Assembly: GCA_021292165.1 (NCBI GenBank)
Contig: CM037876.1
Span: forward strand, 310,756,492 to 310,820,491
DNA length: 64,000 nt
From: Shinisaurus crocodilurus
Taxonomy: Eukaryota > Chordata > Lepidosauria > Squamata > Shinisauridae
Reading direction: 5' to 3'
A program made the position numbers and the translations under genes. Shown piece after piece: positions 36,301 through 39,744 of this stretch (position 1 is the stretch's first letter; every line of letters starts with the position of its first letter). Below the pieces are notes generated by a model, which was not told where the DNA came from, searched no databases, and was given only the letters and a program-made list of their open reading frames with translations.

Positions 36301-36985
36301 CTGGCTGGGGCATGCTGGGAGTTGTAGGCCTTTTTTCTGTCTAAACATGCATAGGATTGCACCTTAAGAGCAGTATCCAGTGCTGGTGCTGCACTAGCAA
36401 GAATGACCGCTAGCGTAACGGTAAGCTAGCGCAACCCAGGAAACCAGCCAAAATTGTTGCTTCCAGAATGGGACAAGTCAGTGGAGCTTGCAGAACGGAA
36501 GCTAGCTTCCTGTTGCTCTAGCAGTCATTCCCACTAGGGCAATGTGTTTAGCGCTGGCAAATTGCCGACACGGGAAACCGCTCTATGAGTGAAAATTCCC
36601 TTCTGTATTCTTCTGTATGAGAAGGTTTTAGTCTGAAAGGTGGCCTAAAAATAATTTTACATGAAAGAGCCAAAACTGACAAATCCCAGCGACTCCTGTG
36701 CCATCTTCTAAACACGGACGGTCTGCCTCAGCCCCAGTTACAGTAGAGTTCATTGTTTGTTGTTGTTTCTATTCGCTTAAGGCTTGGACTGAGAAGGCCA
36801 AAGGAAGAGAGGTTGGTGATCCAGCCGAAGGAAAAAAGCGGAAGCGCCTGGAAGCTGTTAATGGTGACAGGCAAGAAAGTGAAGTACAAACATCGGAAGA
36901 GGATACAAGCTCAGCCAAAAAGCCCAAATCCTTTGAGCAGTCTACCATCACAAAGCTATCAGCATTTGCCTACAAACAGAGCTAA
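538..36985 (+). CDS. WDHD1: WDHD1 (AND-1/Ctf4) gene, 24 coding exons to the stop codon
   Basis: WDHD1 is a nuclear replisome hub. In the known family it forms a trimer that links the CMG helicase (through GINS) to DNA polymerase alpha and recruits other replication and cohesion factors. The 24 exons join into one open frame of 1,103 codons plus stop; all junctions keep phase and have AG/GT borders, so the gene looks intact. With about 25 upstream residues missing, the product would be about 1,128 aa, against 1,129 in human. Domain order: N-terminal WD40 propeller (exons at 538-16275), acidic linker (16436-16900), SepB trimerisation and helical region (16900-27774), basic/serine linker (29127-34303), HMG box (34457 to about 36840) and a lysine-rich tail. 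The start codon lies left of the window. Identification rests on many near-identical blocks recalled from vertebrate WDHD1; exon ends are my own reading. GCH1 follows downstream on the same strand. Confidence 0.97.
650..1557. other. WDHD1 intron stretch without recognised features
   Basis: AT-rich intron sequence. I see no exon, clear repeat or RNA gene; short open frames here have no recognisable content. Confidence 0.5.
1575..2460 (-). mobile_element. 5'-truncated L2/CR1-like LINE, minus strand
   Basis: The minus strand encodes SLGVLLDSALSLDAQVSAVA, then ALVTSRLDYCNVLYVGLPLK, LLQQLHWLPVCFRGQFKVLV and WNSLPREARMAPSL, the C-terminus of ORF2 in L2/CR1-group LINEs. The 3' end carries the typical 'GCCGCCTTGAGTCCC' stretch and a (GATGATAAT)-like tail at 1575-1640. 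It stays open for over 200 codons, so it is fairly young. The similarity ends near 2455, next to the acceptor of WDHD1 exon b. Confidence 0.85.
2488..2639 (+). CDS. WDHD1: WDHD1 coding exon b (WD40)
   Basis: Acceptor TTTATTTGTAG before 2488; donor TCTAG|GTAATT. Begins NGRLITAVSNNSVQIHTFPE and ends NADGSKVAAGS, with a Ser codon split across the next junction. A minus-strand LINE ends within about 35 bases of this acceptor, so little original intron remains on that side. Confidence 0.95.
2871..3003 (-). mobile_element. 5S-rRNA-derived SINE fragment with CR1-like tail
   Basis: The minus strand shows AAGC(T)AAGCAG..GCCTGGTTATTACTTGG then GATGGGAGACCCC, the internal promoter half of 5S rRNA, joined to a CR1-like 3' end (AGTTGGAAGGGGCCTACAAG on the plus strand). 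Same family as the hairpin at 52.5-52.8 kb. Confidence 0.7.
3001..3579. other. WDHD1 intron stretch without recognised features
   Basis: AT-rich, with a G10 run near 3425 and a weak LINE-tail resemblance at 3225-3300. Nothing firm. Confidence 0.4.
3580..3691 (+). CDS. WDHD1: WDHD1 coding exon c (WD40)
   Basis: Acceptor TTATCTCTAG before 3580; donor TTTCTG|GTAATA. Encodes DFVVKIVEVTDSSQQKTFRG followed by HDAPVLSVAFDPKDIFL. The GHD and FDP motifs are typical of a WD40 blade and match vertebrate WDHD1. Confidence 0.96.
3692..4927. other. WDHD1 intron stretch, mostly unassigned
   Basis: Around 4010-4080 there is a decayed copy of a repeat seen better at 58.53-58.64 kb (shared GAGAGTAAGTCCCATTTAAT-like core). 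Around 4740-4830 a segment resembles the 3' part of Penelope-like elements in antisense (AAAGACTAG...CATAAGCTTTTGTGGG). The rest is unassigned. Confidence 0.4.
4928..5379 (+). mobile_element. tRNA-derived SINE split by a TA-type MITE
   Basis: 5' part 4928-5097 has tRNA-like A and B boxes (TAGCTTAGTGGCGGAG; AGGTTTGATCCC) and the body GCATCTCCAGGTAGGGCTGG. The 3' end (TAAGGCAGCTTCCTATG) resumes at 5358 after the MITE at 5098-5355. A second copy is at 38.30-38.44 kb. Confidence 0.8.
5098..5355. mobile_element. Mariner/Tc1-type palindromic MITE with TA duplication
   Basis: Starts CAGTAATACCTTGGATTGCA and ends with its inverse (TGCAATCCAAGGTATTACTG), flanked by TA at 5096-5097 and 5356-5357. Removing it restores the SINE around it. 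No coding capacity. Related copies at 20481-20728 and 53693-53947. Confidence 0.85.
5380..6230 (-). repeat. Unidentified interspersed repeat split by a CORE-SINE
   Basis: The AT-rich stretches 5400-5751 and 5999-6230 look like two halves of one older repeat (possibly a LINE 3' region on the minus strand) separated by the SINE at 5752-5998. I cannot name it. Confidence 0.35.
5752..5998 (+). mobile_element. MIR-like CORE-SINE with LINE-type tail
   Basis: tRNA-like head (GGCATAGTGGTGAGAGTG, B box GGGTTCTAGTCCC), the core GTGACTTTGGGCCAGTCACT to CACAGGGTTGTTGTGA, and the tail GCCTTGGGTTCC...GGGTATAAATATAATAAATA. Best copy of a family seen at least seven times here. Confidence 0.85.
6402..6452 (+). 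CDS. WDHD1: WDHD1 coding exon d (WD40 micro-blade exon)
   Basis: A 51-base exon, phase 0 at both ends, encoding ASASCDGSVRVWKISEQ (human ASASCDGSVRVWQISDQ). Acceptor CCCTTGTGCAG, donor CAG|GTAAAA. Confidence 0.96.
6806..6911 (+). mobile_element. CR1/L3-type LINE 3' fragment
   Basis: Reads as the plus-strand version of the repeat seen in antisense at 21.2, 35.4 and 53.4 kb (CAGCTGGTTGGCCACTGTGT ... GATCCAGCAGGGCTCT). Confidence 0.7.
7181..7580. mobile_element. TTAA-type MITE relative, one end only
   Basis: Starts after TTAA (7177-7180) with GGGCGCAGTCCTATAGACTG, and its inner part resembles the element at 32.43-32.88 kb. The matching right end is missing or too decayed to see. Confidence 0.5.
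7581..8496. other. WDHD1 intron stretch without firm features
   Basis: 7590-7960 may continue an older LINE-like repeat begun at 6930, interrupted by the TTAA-type element. Nothing firm beyond that. Confidence 0.35.
8497..8640. mobile_element. TTAA-type palindromic MITE
   Basis: Arms GGGCACAGTCCTATGCATGT ... ACATGCATGGGATTGTGGC flank the core CTCCCAGCATGCCCCAGTCA / GGGGCACGCTGGGAGTTGTA. Left flank is TTAA; the right is decayed to TTGA. Confidence 0.75.
8641..9213. other. WDHD1 intron stretch without recognised features
   Basis: No exon or clear repeat seen. Confidence 0.4.
9214..9309 (+). CDS. WDHD1: WDHD1 coding exon e (WD40)
   Basis: A 32-codon phase-0 exon reading TCETNWSLLEKCNDVVNAKS then ICRLSWQPKRGK. 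Acceptor TTGGTTCCAG, donor AAG|GTAACA. A CT/TG microsatellite begins about 33 bases after the donor. Confidence 0.96.
9343..9411 (+). repeat. (CT)n-(TG)n compound microsatellite
   Basis: About 18 CT units followed by a TG/CG-rich run, beginning about 33 bases after the donor of WDHD1 exon e. Confidence 0.95.
9420..10499. other. WDHD1 intron stretch, GC-richer, unassigned
   Basis: Higher GC than neighbouring intron, with several open frames on both strands and no recognisable protein. It may belong to the LTR-like repeat that follows. Confidence 0.3.
10500..11130 (+). repeat. Probable LTR-like or LINE 5' repeat with acidic/Pro-rich frame
   Basis: Dense CTGGACT/TTGGACT repeats (10985-11100), a TAAATACC motif near 10820 and AATAAA at 11116 recall LTR architecture of sauropsid retroelements. 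The frame 10521-10793 is rich in Ser, Pro, Gln and Glu and unidentified. Family not named. Confidence 0.35.
11453..11545 (+). CDS. WDHD1: WDHD1 coding exon f (WD40)
   Basis: A 31-codon phase-0 exon, LLAIPVEKAIKLYRRETWDH then QLDLSDHFITQ, matching human LLAIPVEKSVKLYRRESWSH. Acceptor CCCCTCTGAATAG, donor CAG|GTTTGT. Confidence 0.96.
11825..12480 (-). mobile_element. CR1/L3-type LINE 3' region, minus strand
   Basis: The minus strand encodes the 'KLWNSLP..V.A.NLEGF' type C-terminus (12030-12110) followed by the untranslated region with GGTTGCCGACTGTGTGAACA. The same repeat recurs at 21.2, 35.4, 41.4, 42.8 and 53.4 kb. Confidence 0.8.
12937..13043 (+). CDS. WDHD1: WDHD1 coding exon g (WD40)
   Basis: Reads PLNVVAWSPCGQYVAAGSIG then GYIVVWNVDTQECLE; the last Arg codon is split. 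The acceptor lies just behind a C8 run (TTTTCCCCCCCCGCTAG). Donor GAG AG|GTGCTG. Confidence 0.95.
13160..13345. mobile_element. Palindromic MITE split by a hAT-type hairpin
   Basis: GTCAGTATCCAACACTGGCA ... and GCGCTAGTGGGAACGACTTG resemble the element at 36.37-36.60 kb. The hairpin at 13219-13312 sits in its middle. Confidence 0.45.
13219..13312. mobile_element. hAT-type hairpin MITE
   Basis: GTGTTCTCCAACCTTGGGTC and its inverse flank TACAACTCCCAGCATGCCCC. The flanks TGCGCTAA (13211-13218) and TGCGCTAG (13313-13320) match at 7 of 8 bases, fitting the 8-bp duplication of hAT elements. Confidence 0.75.
13350..13735 (+). mobile_element. CORE-SINE split by a foldback element
   Basis: 13350-13442 has the B-box/core part (GGGCCAGTCATTCAGCCT) and 13658-13735 the rest (TAACCTACCAGATAGGGTTG, TTGTGAGAATAAAATAG). 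The foldback at 13443-13657 separates them. Confidence 0.65.
13443..13657. mobile_element. Foldback MITE with ~40-bp inverted arms
   Basis: Left arm GTTCGCACGATCATGGTGGG...CCACAGTGGCT pairs with the right arm AGCCACCGTGGCTTATTTCC...GATCATGCGAATCC, with about five mismatches over 40 bases. No coding capacity. Confidence 0.7.
13960..14201 (-). mobile_element. CORE-SINE, minus strand
   Basis: Nearly full-length antisense copy: tail CCCCGCCTTTTTTCCTGCAA, core AGTGACTGGCCCAAAGTCAC, B box GGGACTAGAACCCGG. Inserted in LINE sequence. Confidence 0.85.
14322..15148 (+). mobile_element. Possible solo LTR inserted in a LINE
   Basis: A sequence of about 830 bases unlike its surroundings interrupts LINE sequence. 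It begins TGTGGAGAAGG and can be ended at GTCCGCCACA, giving TGTGG...CCACA borders. It has ATTAAA (14979) and a G/T-rich region after it. No internal genes are present. The flanks do not show a clean short duplication, so borders and class (Gypsy-like or endogenous retrovirus) are unsure. Confidence 0.4.
15341..16133. other. WDHD1 intron stretch with one half MITE
   Basis: 15930-15992 is the right half of a hAT-type hairpin (CATGCTGGGAGTTCTAGGCC ... GGGGACCCAAGGTTGGAGAA). The rest is unassigned. Confidence 0.5.
16134..16275 (+). CDS. WDHD1: WDHD1 coding exon h (last WD40 blade)
   Basis: Completes the Arg codon, then VKHEKGYTICGLAWHPKGGQ and IAYTDMEGNLGLLENVCDVD, matching human closely. It closes the propeller. 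Acceptor CCTTTTTTTAG, donor AAG|GTAATA. Confidence 0.96.
16436..16637 (+). CDS. WDHD1: WDHD1 coding exon i (acidic linker)
   Basis: Starts APAPATKGYDDLFDEDDNED and carries the acidic stretch NDEDEDDDLTMASGRPRNRG before IIEDDENSL. Acceptor CGGCTTCAG, donor CTAG|GTTAGA. This low-complexity linker joins the propeller to SepB; its first few residues (APAPATKG) differ from human, so that start is slightly less certain than the other borders. Confidence 0.9.
16820..17010 (+). CDS. WDHD1: WDHD1 coding exon j (linker to SepB start)
   Basis: Acceptor ATTTCATAG; after a split Glu codon it reads TGLLKATSALDKEEEEDDDQ, then QRPFYDGPVPTPRQKSFQAG and STPVHLTHRFM. Donor ATG|GTAAGT. The QRPFYDG and THRFM blocks mark the start of the SepB trimerisation domain. 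Confidence 0.96.
17180..19080 (+). mobile_element. Degenerate Penelope-like retroelement (RT plus GIY-YIG)
   Basis: Fragments in order: an N-terminal block with NLSRDQRMALRQLKSTVSQV (17390-17450); RT motif FDADALYTSVDNKGARST (17960-18010); a decayed palm motif YIDG at about 18250, next to a TGA; CLPFLDMELKICNGQFETRW (18370-18430); and a GIY-YIG-like CLECNSFYIGETQGGR (18880-18930) continuing as RPLLKRYKEHLADIQ (18995-19040). The YIDD doublet has become YIDG and several stops and frameshifts are present, so it is dead. Confidence 0.8.
18938..18990 (+). mobile_element. Tail-only retro-insertion in the Penelope element
   Basis: CCAGATGGGCGATTGATAAA plus an (AATA)n run interrupts the GIY-YIG region. 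ACTGG occurs on both sides, and joining the flanks restores the reading frame. It looks like the last ~25 bases and tail of a LINE or SINE. Confidence 0.6.
19126..19192 (+). mobile_element. LINE 3' tail
   Basis: GGAGTCCCAGTATTGGGAAA then GGGTTATAAATAATAATGAT, the same 3' end as the LINE at 1.6 kb, here on the plus strand. Confidence 0.6.
19193..19868. other. WDHD1 intron stretch without firm features
   Basis: A short LINE-tail remnant (TTATACCCTGCCTTTCC) near 19825; otherwise unassigned. Confidence 0.4.
19869..20053 (+). CDS. WDHD1: WDHD1 coding exon k (SepB)
   Basis: Reads AWNSIGIIRCYNDEQDNAID then VEFHDTSLHHAMHVPNSLNH. Human has Val where this exon begins with Ala (GCA). Acceptor CTACTTGCAG, donor GCAAG|GTAAAA. 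A 2.86-kb intron with a Penelope element precedes it. Confidence 0.95.
20481..20728. mobile_element. Mariner/Tc1-type palindromic MITE with TA duplication
   Basis: CAGCAATACCTTGGATTGCA ... CAATCCAAGGCATGACTG, flanked by TA on both sides. Second copy of the family at 5098; ends about 55 bases before WDHD1 exon l. Confidence 0.8.
20783..21024 (+). CDS. WDHD1: WDHD1 coding exon l (SepB)
   Basis: Reads KLHCIHFNSWDSNKEWTVDM, then EAICLGQAWAACATSTLLLR and GGVQKEIFSLPGPVVSMAGH. Acceptor CATTTTTAG, donor CAAAG|GTGCTT, which splits a Gly codon. Confidence 0.95.
21229..21620 (-). mobile_element. CR1/L3-type LINE 3' region, minus strand
   Basis: Antisense of the LINE C-terminus plus 3'UTR (TTAAAGCCCTCCAGATTGGT; GTTCACACAGTGGCCAACC on plus). 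It lies in the intron after exon l. Confidence 0.8.
22342..22479 (+). CDS. WDHD1: WDHD1 coding exon m (SepB)
   Basis: Reads TGFEGDQCLGVQLIELGRKK, then HGDSLPLSRKSYLTWVGFSA. Acceptor CCTTTCTTAG, donor GAAG|GTAAGA. Gly codons are split at both borders, as expected from neighbouring phases. Confidence 0.95.
22480..23390. other. WDHD1 intron stretch with G-run, unassigned
   Basis: G10 run at about 22670 and GC-rich patches at 22550-22700. No recognised repeat or gene. Confidence 0.35.
23391..23513. mobile_element. TTAA-type palindromic MITE
   Basis: GGGTGCAGTCCTATGCATGT with the inverse ATGCATAGGATTGCACC; core CTACAACTCCCAGCATAGCT / GCATGCTAGGAGTTGTAGGC. Confidence 0.8.
23938..24094 (+). CDS. 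WDHD1: WDHD1 coding exon n (SepB)
   Basis: Reads TPCYVDSGGIVRMLNRGLGN, then TWTPVCDTREHCKGKSDHYW and IVGIHENPQQL. Acceptor TTAATAG directly before GTACCCC; donor CTCAG|GTAGGA. Confidence 0.95.
24667..24781 (+). CDS. WDHD1: WDHD1 coding exon o (SepB)
   Basis: Reads CIPCKGARFPPTLPRPAVAV, then LSFKLPFCQTATDKGQME. Acceptor CTCCCATGCAG, donor GAG|GTAAGT (strong). Confidence 0.95.
24782..25918. other. WDHD1 intron stretch with one MITE half
   Basis: 25555-25600 is one arm of the TTAA-type MITE (TTTTTCTGTCTAAACGTGCA, GGATTGTGCCTTAAGGG). Otherwise nothing recognised. Confidence 0.5.
25919..26050 (+). CDS. WDHD1: WDHD1 coding exon p (SepB helical part)
   Basis: A 44-codon phase-0 exon, EQFWRSVLFHNYLDYLSQNG then KGQATQEQQNLLMKMFA. 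It starts the helical extension that in Ctf4-type proteins binds client peptides. Acceptor ATGCCTTAG, donor GCA|GTAAGT. Confidence 0.95.
26051..26879. other. WDHD1 intron stretch without recognised features
   Basis: 26400-26780 is GC-richer with open frames on the minus strand but no recognisable product. Confidence 0.35.
26880..27135 (-). mobile_element. L2-like LINE 3' fragment, minus strand
   Basis: Tail TTATTTATTACAGTATTTCT at 26885 and a decayed 'GGTGCCAGCCGGGCCTCC' block near 27115, as in other minus-strand LINE copies here. Confidence 0.5.
27530..27774 (+). CDS. WDHD1: WDHD1 coding exon q (SepB helical part, Q/E-rich insert)
   Basis: Reads LSCTLEREFRCMELAELMTQ, then NATSLAIKYASRSRRLILAQ and RLSELAAERAAELAAAEEHG. 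It ends in a Q/E/P stretch (QEEEQPQPQQPED) longer and more Gln-rich than the human acidic run, then NHLNAG. Acceptor AAAAAATAG has an A-rich rather than pyrimidine-rich run directly before the AG. Donor CCGG|GTAAAA. Confidence 0.95.
28507..28690 (-). mobile_element. CR1 LINE 3' end, minus strand
   Basis: GAATCATAGAATCATAGAAA, then AGAGTTGGAAGGGGCCTACA and CAGCCGCACCTTGAATGCCT: the well-known 3' end of sauropsid CR1 in antisense. Confidence 0.9.
29127..29251 (+). CDS. WDHD1: WDHD1 coding exon r (C-terminal linker)
   Basis: After a split Gly codon it reads YSNTPTEWSQARVRNLQRQQ, then an acidic run EEAEDEEEDMSEVSKP. Acceptor TCTGCTTTAG, donor CCTA|GTAAGA. The EWSQ block matches human EWSQPRFRNQ. 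Confidence 0.93.
29676..29717 (+). CDS. WDHD1: WDHD1 coding exon s (42-base micro-exon)
   Basis: Encodes SPMFSGGASTPKS. Acceptor TTCTTCTGAAG, donor TCTG|GTGAGT. It shows little similarity to human, but it keeps the frame between exons r and t and lies in the variable linker, so it is accepted mainly on phase and splice sites. Confidence 0.85.
29959..30287. mobile_element. 330-bp foldback element, copy 1
   Basis: Begins CTGGGTTCACACAACACGAT and ends with the inverse (TCGTGTTGTGTGAACCCAG). Each ~105-bp arm is itself bounded by inverted CTGGGTTC/GAACCCAG motifs, and the central ~115 bp (AACAAACCATGGTTAACCAC ... GTTAACAAGCCATGGCTTGT) is also self-complementary. No coding capacity. Copies 2 and 3 are at 48.2 and 62.7 kb in GCH1 intron 1 and the start of intron 2. 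Confidence 0.85.
30715..31060. mobile_element. LINE tail fragments
   Basis: Plus-strand tail at 30715-30800 (ACTGCCCAGAGAGCTTCGGC, TTGGGTGGTATAAAGTAAAT) and a decayed minus-strand tail at 30990-31060 (CATACCACTCAATAGCCAAA). Confidence 0.6.
31331..31374 (+). CDS. WDHD1: WDHD1 coding exon t (44-base micro-exon)
   Basis: Encodes AASVPSNQGRVNPFK; the QGRVNPFK block is shared with human (SSQGRVNPFKV). The acceptor follows a C10/T-rich tract and ends GGTAACCAAAG. Donor AAG|GTGAGA. Confidence 0.93.
31482..31640 (+). CDS. WDHD1: WDHD1 coding exon u (linker)
   Basis: A 53-codon phase-0 exon with STNILDNMTKLSKKSS and NKKCPVIKPLIPKPKSKQ, matching human STNILDNMGKSSKKS and PIIKPLIPKPKPKQ. The acceptor follows a C-run; donor CAG|GTGACA. 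Confidence 0.95.
31690..31868 (-). mobile_element. (TGA)n-tailed LINE 3' end, minus strand
   Basis: CATCATCATCAGGCGATCAC then TCGTGACTGAGTAAGATTGT and CAGCTTCCCACAGTGAGGAC on plus: antisense of the LINE 3' end seen with coding sequence at 50.28-50.86 kb. Confidence 0.8.
32428..32885. mobile_element. Larger TTAA-family relative with partial inverted ends
   Basis: GGGGCACAGTCGTATGGGGA at the left and CATAGGATTGCGCTGTG at the right are degenerate inverses. The inner part resembles 7.18-7.58 kb and contains a short hairpin, CAGCTACGAGGTCGGA / CCAACCTCGTAGCTG. Confidence 0.6.
32886..33245 (-). mobile_element. L2-like LINE 3' region, minus strand
   Basis: Tail-proximal AT-rich part, then GTAAAGTGTTCCAGAGGGAG and CTCCTGAGGCGAACCCTAAG, as in antisense LINE 3' regions. 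Decayed. Confidence 0.5.
33246..34172. other. WDHD1 intron stretch without recognised features
   Basis: A minus-strand open frame (33285-33701) has no recognisable product; no clear repeat. Confidence 0.4.
34173..34303 (+). CDS. WDHD1: WDHD1 coding exon v (linker)
   Basis: Reads AAAAAFFQPRAPSTEKKTTE then GGGKAETPPPVSKAS. This is the fastest-diverging part relative to human; phase and splice sites (TTTAAATCTAG, AAAAG|GTTAGA) support it. Confidence 0.9.
34457..34592 (+). CDS. WDHD1: WDHD1 coding exon w (HMG box, first part)
   Basis: Reads PKTGFQTWLEENRSSILTDN, then EIIKEGMSRFRALSTEERM, the first helices of the C-terminal HMG box that binds DNA. Acceptor TCCTTTTTAG, donor ATG|GTAATA. Confidence 0.96.
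34792..34919. mobile_element. hAT-type hairpin MITE with exact 8-bp duplication
   Basis: CAGCCTTCCCCAACCTGGCA ... TGCCAGGTTGGGGAAGGCTG, 128 bases, nearly fully self-complementary. GTCTCATG is repeated exactly on both sides (34784-34791 and 34920-34927), the 8-bp duplication typical of hAT transposons. Confidence 0.9.
35408..35592 (-). mobile_element. CR1/L3-type LINE 3' fragment, minus strand
   Basis: GAACATAGGGAGAGCTGTGC, TTCTGTTCACACAGTGGCCA on plus. It is followed directly at 35597-35695 by half of a hAT-type hairpin (GACTACAACTCCTATGATCC ... GGTTCCCCACCCCTGACC). Confidence 0.75.
35905..36112 (-). mobile_element. CORE-SINE, minus strand, decayed
   Basis: CAGTGAGGTAGGTTAGGCTG, ATCACCCAGTGAGCTTCATG and CACTACGGCACACG on plus; tail region partly lost. 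Confidence 0.65.
36283..36372. mobile_element. TTAA-type MITE, internally deleted
   Basis: Left end GGGCGCAAGCCTAGCTGG is cut short; the right arm is intact (TGCATAGGATTGCACCTTAA). The following 36373-36600 is a palindromic repeat (GTATCCAGTGCTGGTGCTGC) also seen at 13.2 kb. Confidence 0.65.
36782..36985 (+). CDS. WDHD1: WDHD1 last coding exon (HMG box end, basic tail)
   Basis: Starts AWTEKAKGREVGDPAEGKKR (third HMG helix), has a KKPKS nuclear-localisation-like patch and ends KLSAFAYKQS followed by TAA at 36983-36985. Human ends KLSAFAFKQE, so the terminus is conserved. Acceptor TATTCGCTTAAG. Confidence 0.95.
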   Translation, partial: AWTEKAKGREVGDPAEGKKRKRLEAVNGDRQESEVQTSEEDTSSAKKPKSFEQSTITKLSAFAYKQS

Positions 36986-37610
36986 ACCCACCAGTGCCTT
37001 CCTAAGGCCTTTTTATCTGTGTTGCAAAGGATAGTTGTAAAGCAAGTTTCCCATTGTAGGTATTAAGGAGTTGCCATTTTATGCCATGCAGCTTGGGAGT
37101 TGGTCCCAGTAGCTCTGCTTCACAGAGCCAGGACCAATTTTTCCCTGCATAAGGTTTGTTCTAATAGCGTGTTGCCTTTTGGACAGTATACCATGGCAGG
37201 CAAAGGCAGGTGTGATGGAAGAGGAAACGCACCATGTGGCAGTTCAGGCAATGACCTGCGCGCCAGGTTGACATTGAGTTGCTGCTGTAATGGCTTCTCG
37301 CATTTTTTTTTTTAAAGTTATGCAATGTAGCAAAGCCTTTGTCAGGTACTGTCACTTGTTTGGTTCACCTGTCATCCAACACAGCTTGTAAATGTTTCTG
37401 CTTGCCTCGTCGTATGCTGGCAGGTGAGATGAATGAGTGATGGAGACATCTTGTACCTTTGCCACATGGCCAAGTTGAATAGGATTCATACCACCTAGAT
37501 TGAGTTTGTGCAACTTAGTCCCAGCCATATACAGGAAAAGAATCTTTGAATGCTATATTTTTATGTTATTGGTGTTACTAAATAAAGCAATGACCTTTTT
37601 GGATCTTGGC
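36986..37610 (+). other. WDHD1: WDHD1 3' untranslated region
   Basis: The first canonical AATAAA after the stop is at 37581-37586 (CTAAATAAAGCAATG), giving a 3'UTR of about 620 bases. No recognisable repeat lies in it. The cleavage site is inferred to be 10-30 bases past the signal. Confidence 0.7.
37581..37586 (+). terminator. WDHD1: WDHD1 polyadenylation signal
   Basis: AATAAA hexamer followed by a T/G-rich stretch (TTTTTTGTTTTC near 37620), the usual layout of a vertebrate cleavage site. Confidence 0.7.
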
Positions 37611-38299
37611 TGTTTAACACTTTTTTGTTTTCAGCACCTTATGCTGCTGCCCCTCCAGATACCTTGGATGCAGGTAACTTTGGTTTGCTTATTTTGAAGA
37701 TCAGGAACAAACAAGCCTTCAATTTTTTCCAGAGTAACCAGTTCGGTTAAGCCAAACATTCCAGTCCAATATGCTGAAAAGGCACGATCCACTGGCAGCC
37801 TCTCTCAGTGGGCCGGTAAAAGTCACAAGAAAGATTGTGGTTAATAAGCCACGGTGGCTTGTTAACCATCCTGCAGGGGCCGGGCCAATTTACATAATTA
37901 CCCTAGCTGGGCGCGGCGTCTCGTGTCGTCTGAACCCGGCAAGGGTGGCTTGTTGGGGTGGTTAACTAACCAACCAGAACCCATGGCCTGTTGTAGGGTC
38001 GTGGGGTAGTTTGTTAAGCATCCCAACCACCCACCCTTGCCGGCTTCGGACGACACAAAACGCTGTGACGCAGTGTGACAGGAGCTTGAATTGGCAATCT
38101 GGCACCCGTGGGTGCCACAACCCGTCGCTGGCTGCAGTGATCATGCAAACCAGTCCTCACACACATCTCATATTCCAGTCTATATTTCTGACTGTGCTTC
38201 CATATTAAATGGGAAGAGCCAGAATCAGACAAAATGGAGCTGGATCAGAGTCCACAGCAAAAAGGAGGGCTCGGTTCAGCTCATGCCTTCCATTCACAG
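37611..38299. other. Intergenic, with a foldback relative
   Basis: 37920-38058 is an inverted repeat (GAACCCGGCAAGGGTGGCTT pairs with AACCACCCACCCTTGCCGGC), probably a distant member of the GGGTTG-rich foldback family. The rest is unassigned. Confidence 0.5.
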
Positions 38300-38440
38300 T
38301 GTCCCAGGTTCATTCACAATGTCCCAGGTTCAATTTCCGGCACCTCCAGGTAGGGCTGGGAGAGATTCCCGTCTGAAACCCTGGAGAGCCACTGCCCGAT
38401 GGACCAACAAGGCAGCTTCCTATCCAGATAGCTGAATATG
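38300..38440 (+). mobile_element. tRNA-derived SINE, second copy
   Basis: GGTTCAATTTCCGGCACCTC, CAGGTAGGGCTGGGAGAGAT and AAGGCAGCTTCCTATCCAGA: B box, body and 3' end of the SINE at 4.93 kb, with the 5' part lost. Confidence 0.75.
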
Positions 38441-39744
38441 ACGTAGGCTGTTAGGAAAGTCATGTCAAGTGACACACCCATTTCAGTGCCTTTTTTTTAG
38501 GGGGGATACAGGAAATGTCAAATGATATAAGACATTGCACATTCTTTTAAGGAGTAGCTTAGGGATGTTCTGTCCCTTAAACCACAAGTGACTGACTGCA
38601 CAGTCTTGTCATTGCAACAGGAGAAATGCATGTGATGCACTTTGAGCATAAAAAAAAGGAGAATGATGGGAGTTGTAGTCCAGCACATTTGGAGGGTACC
38701 AGGTTGGGGGAAGGCTGGCCTAAGCTTTTGTGTAAGGGGAACCTTAGAATAAAGGAAACCTCAACGTTTACTTTTTGAGAAGTTTGATGTTTTAGGAATG
38801 GAGTCCTGTTTATTGATTAAACAAGATTAAATAATATTTGACCTTAAGAGTAGCCTTTATCTGATAACAAGGTTCAAAGGTTTATCTGTTACAACATACT
38901 ATCTTTGCCATAGATCAATAAAGAAATACGAAGACAGACAGATTCATTCCATACACTAAAGAAAGTTAAGATGCAAAGAATTCTGGGATTTACGTCAAGC
39001 AATATTACATATTTTTCCTCTACAGTAATATTTTTAACAGTTGCAAGCCCTGGTGAATGGCCTGGAAACAACAGATGCTACAGTTTTACTGAAGCAGGGA
39101 AAAACCCTCAGTAATCTGGATGGGAGACCACACGGAGTCTGAAGGAAGAGTTCAAACAAATGTTTACGTATTTATTTCTAAATGTATATCCCACTGTATT
39201 ACTAAAGCCTCAAGGTGGCTACCAACAGTAAATATAAAACCAAACAAAATCAATTTCTAAAAGCAGCTGAGAATAGTATTGTGTCTGGGGAGAAAGCCCA
39301 ACCTATAAAAGCTATCAAATGTAACCTTAAAAGCTTGTGGGAACAGGATGGATTTCACCACTATACATTGTTAATGAAAAGTTATGGGCGGGGGAAGTAA
39401 TTTCTGTAGCAGTTACTGATGTACAAAATTCTTTACAGCATCAGCCCATAGTGAGGTTTGGAGGGAAGGACAGATAGCCATGTATGCAGTGATCTCTTTT
39501 TAAAAAAAGTGATTTAGGGTGCAATCCTATGGCCACTAGATGCTGTCTAGATGGCCATAATGTTCTGAGGTCAGAGCTGGGACTCCAACTTCAGAGCACC
39601 CTCCTGGCCTAATAGCCGGTGCAGTTCTTTCCGCACCAGCTGTGATGCCGAAGACGGAAGACCAACTTCGGAGTCAGTGCTGGGGGGGGGGGGCAGCATT
39701 CCGGGGTGTGTGGAAGGGCAGAGCAAGGCACTGCTGTCTTATTA
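38441..39744. other. Intergenic, fragments only
   Basis: 38656-38725 is half of a hAT-type hairpin. 39100-39130 keeps a 5S-rRNA-like GGATGGGAGACCAC. 39150-39400 resembles a minus-strand L2-type LINE. 39517-39700 starts GGGTGCAATCCTATGGCCAC like the TTAA family. No gene seen. Confidence 0.5.
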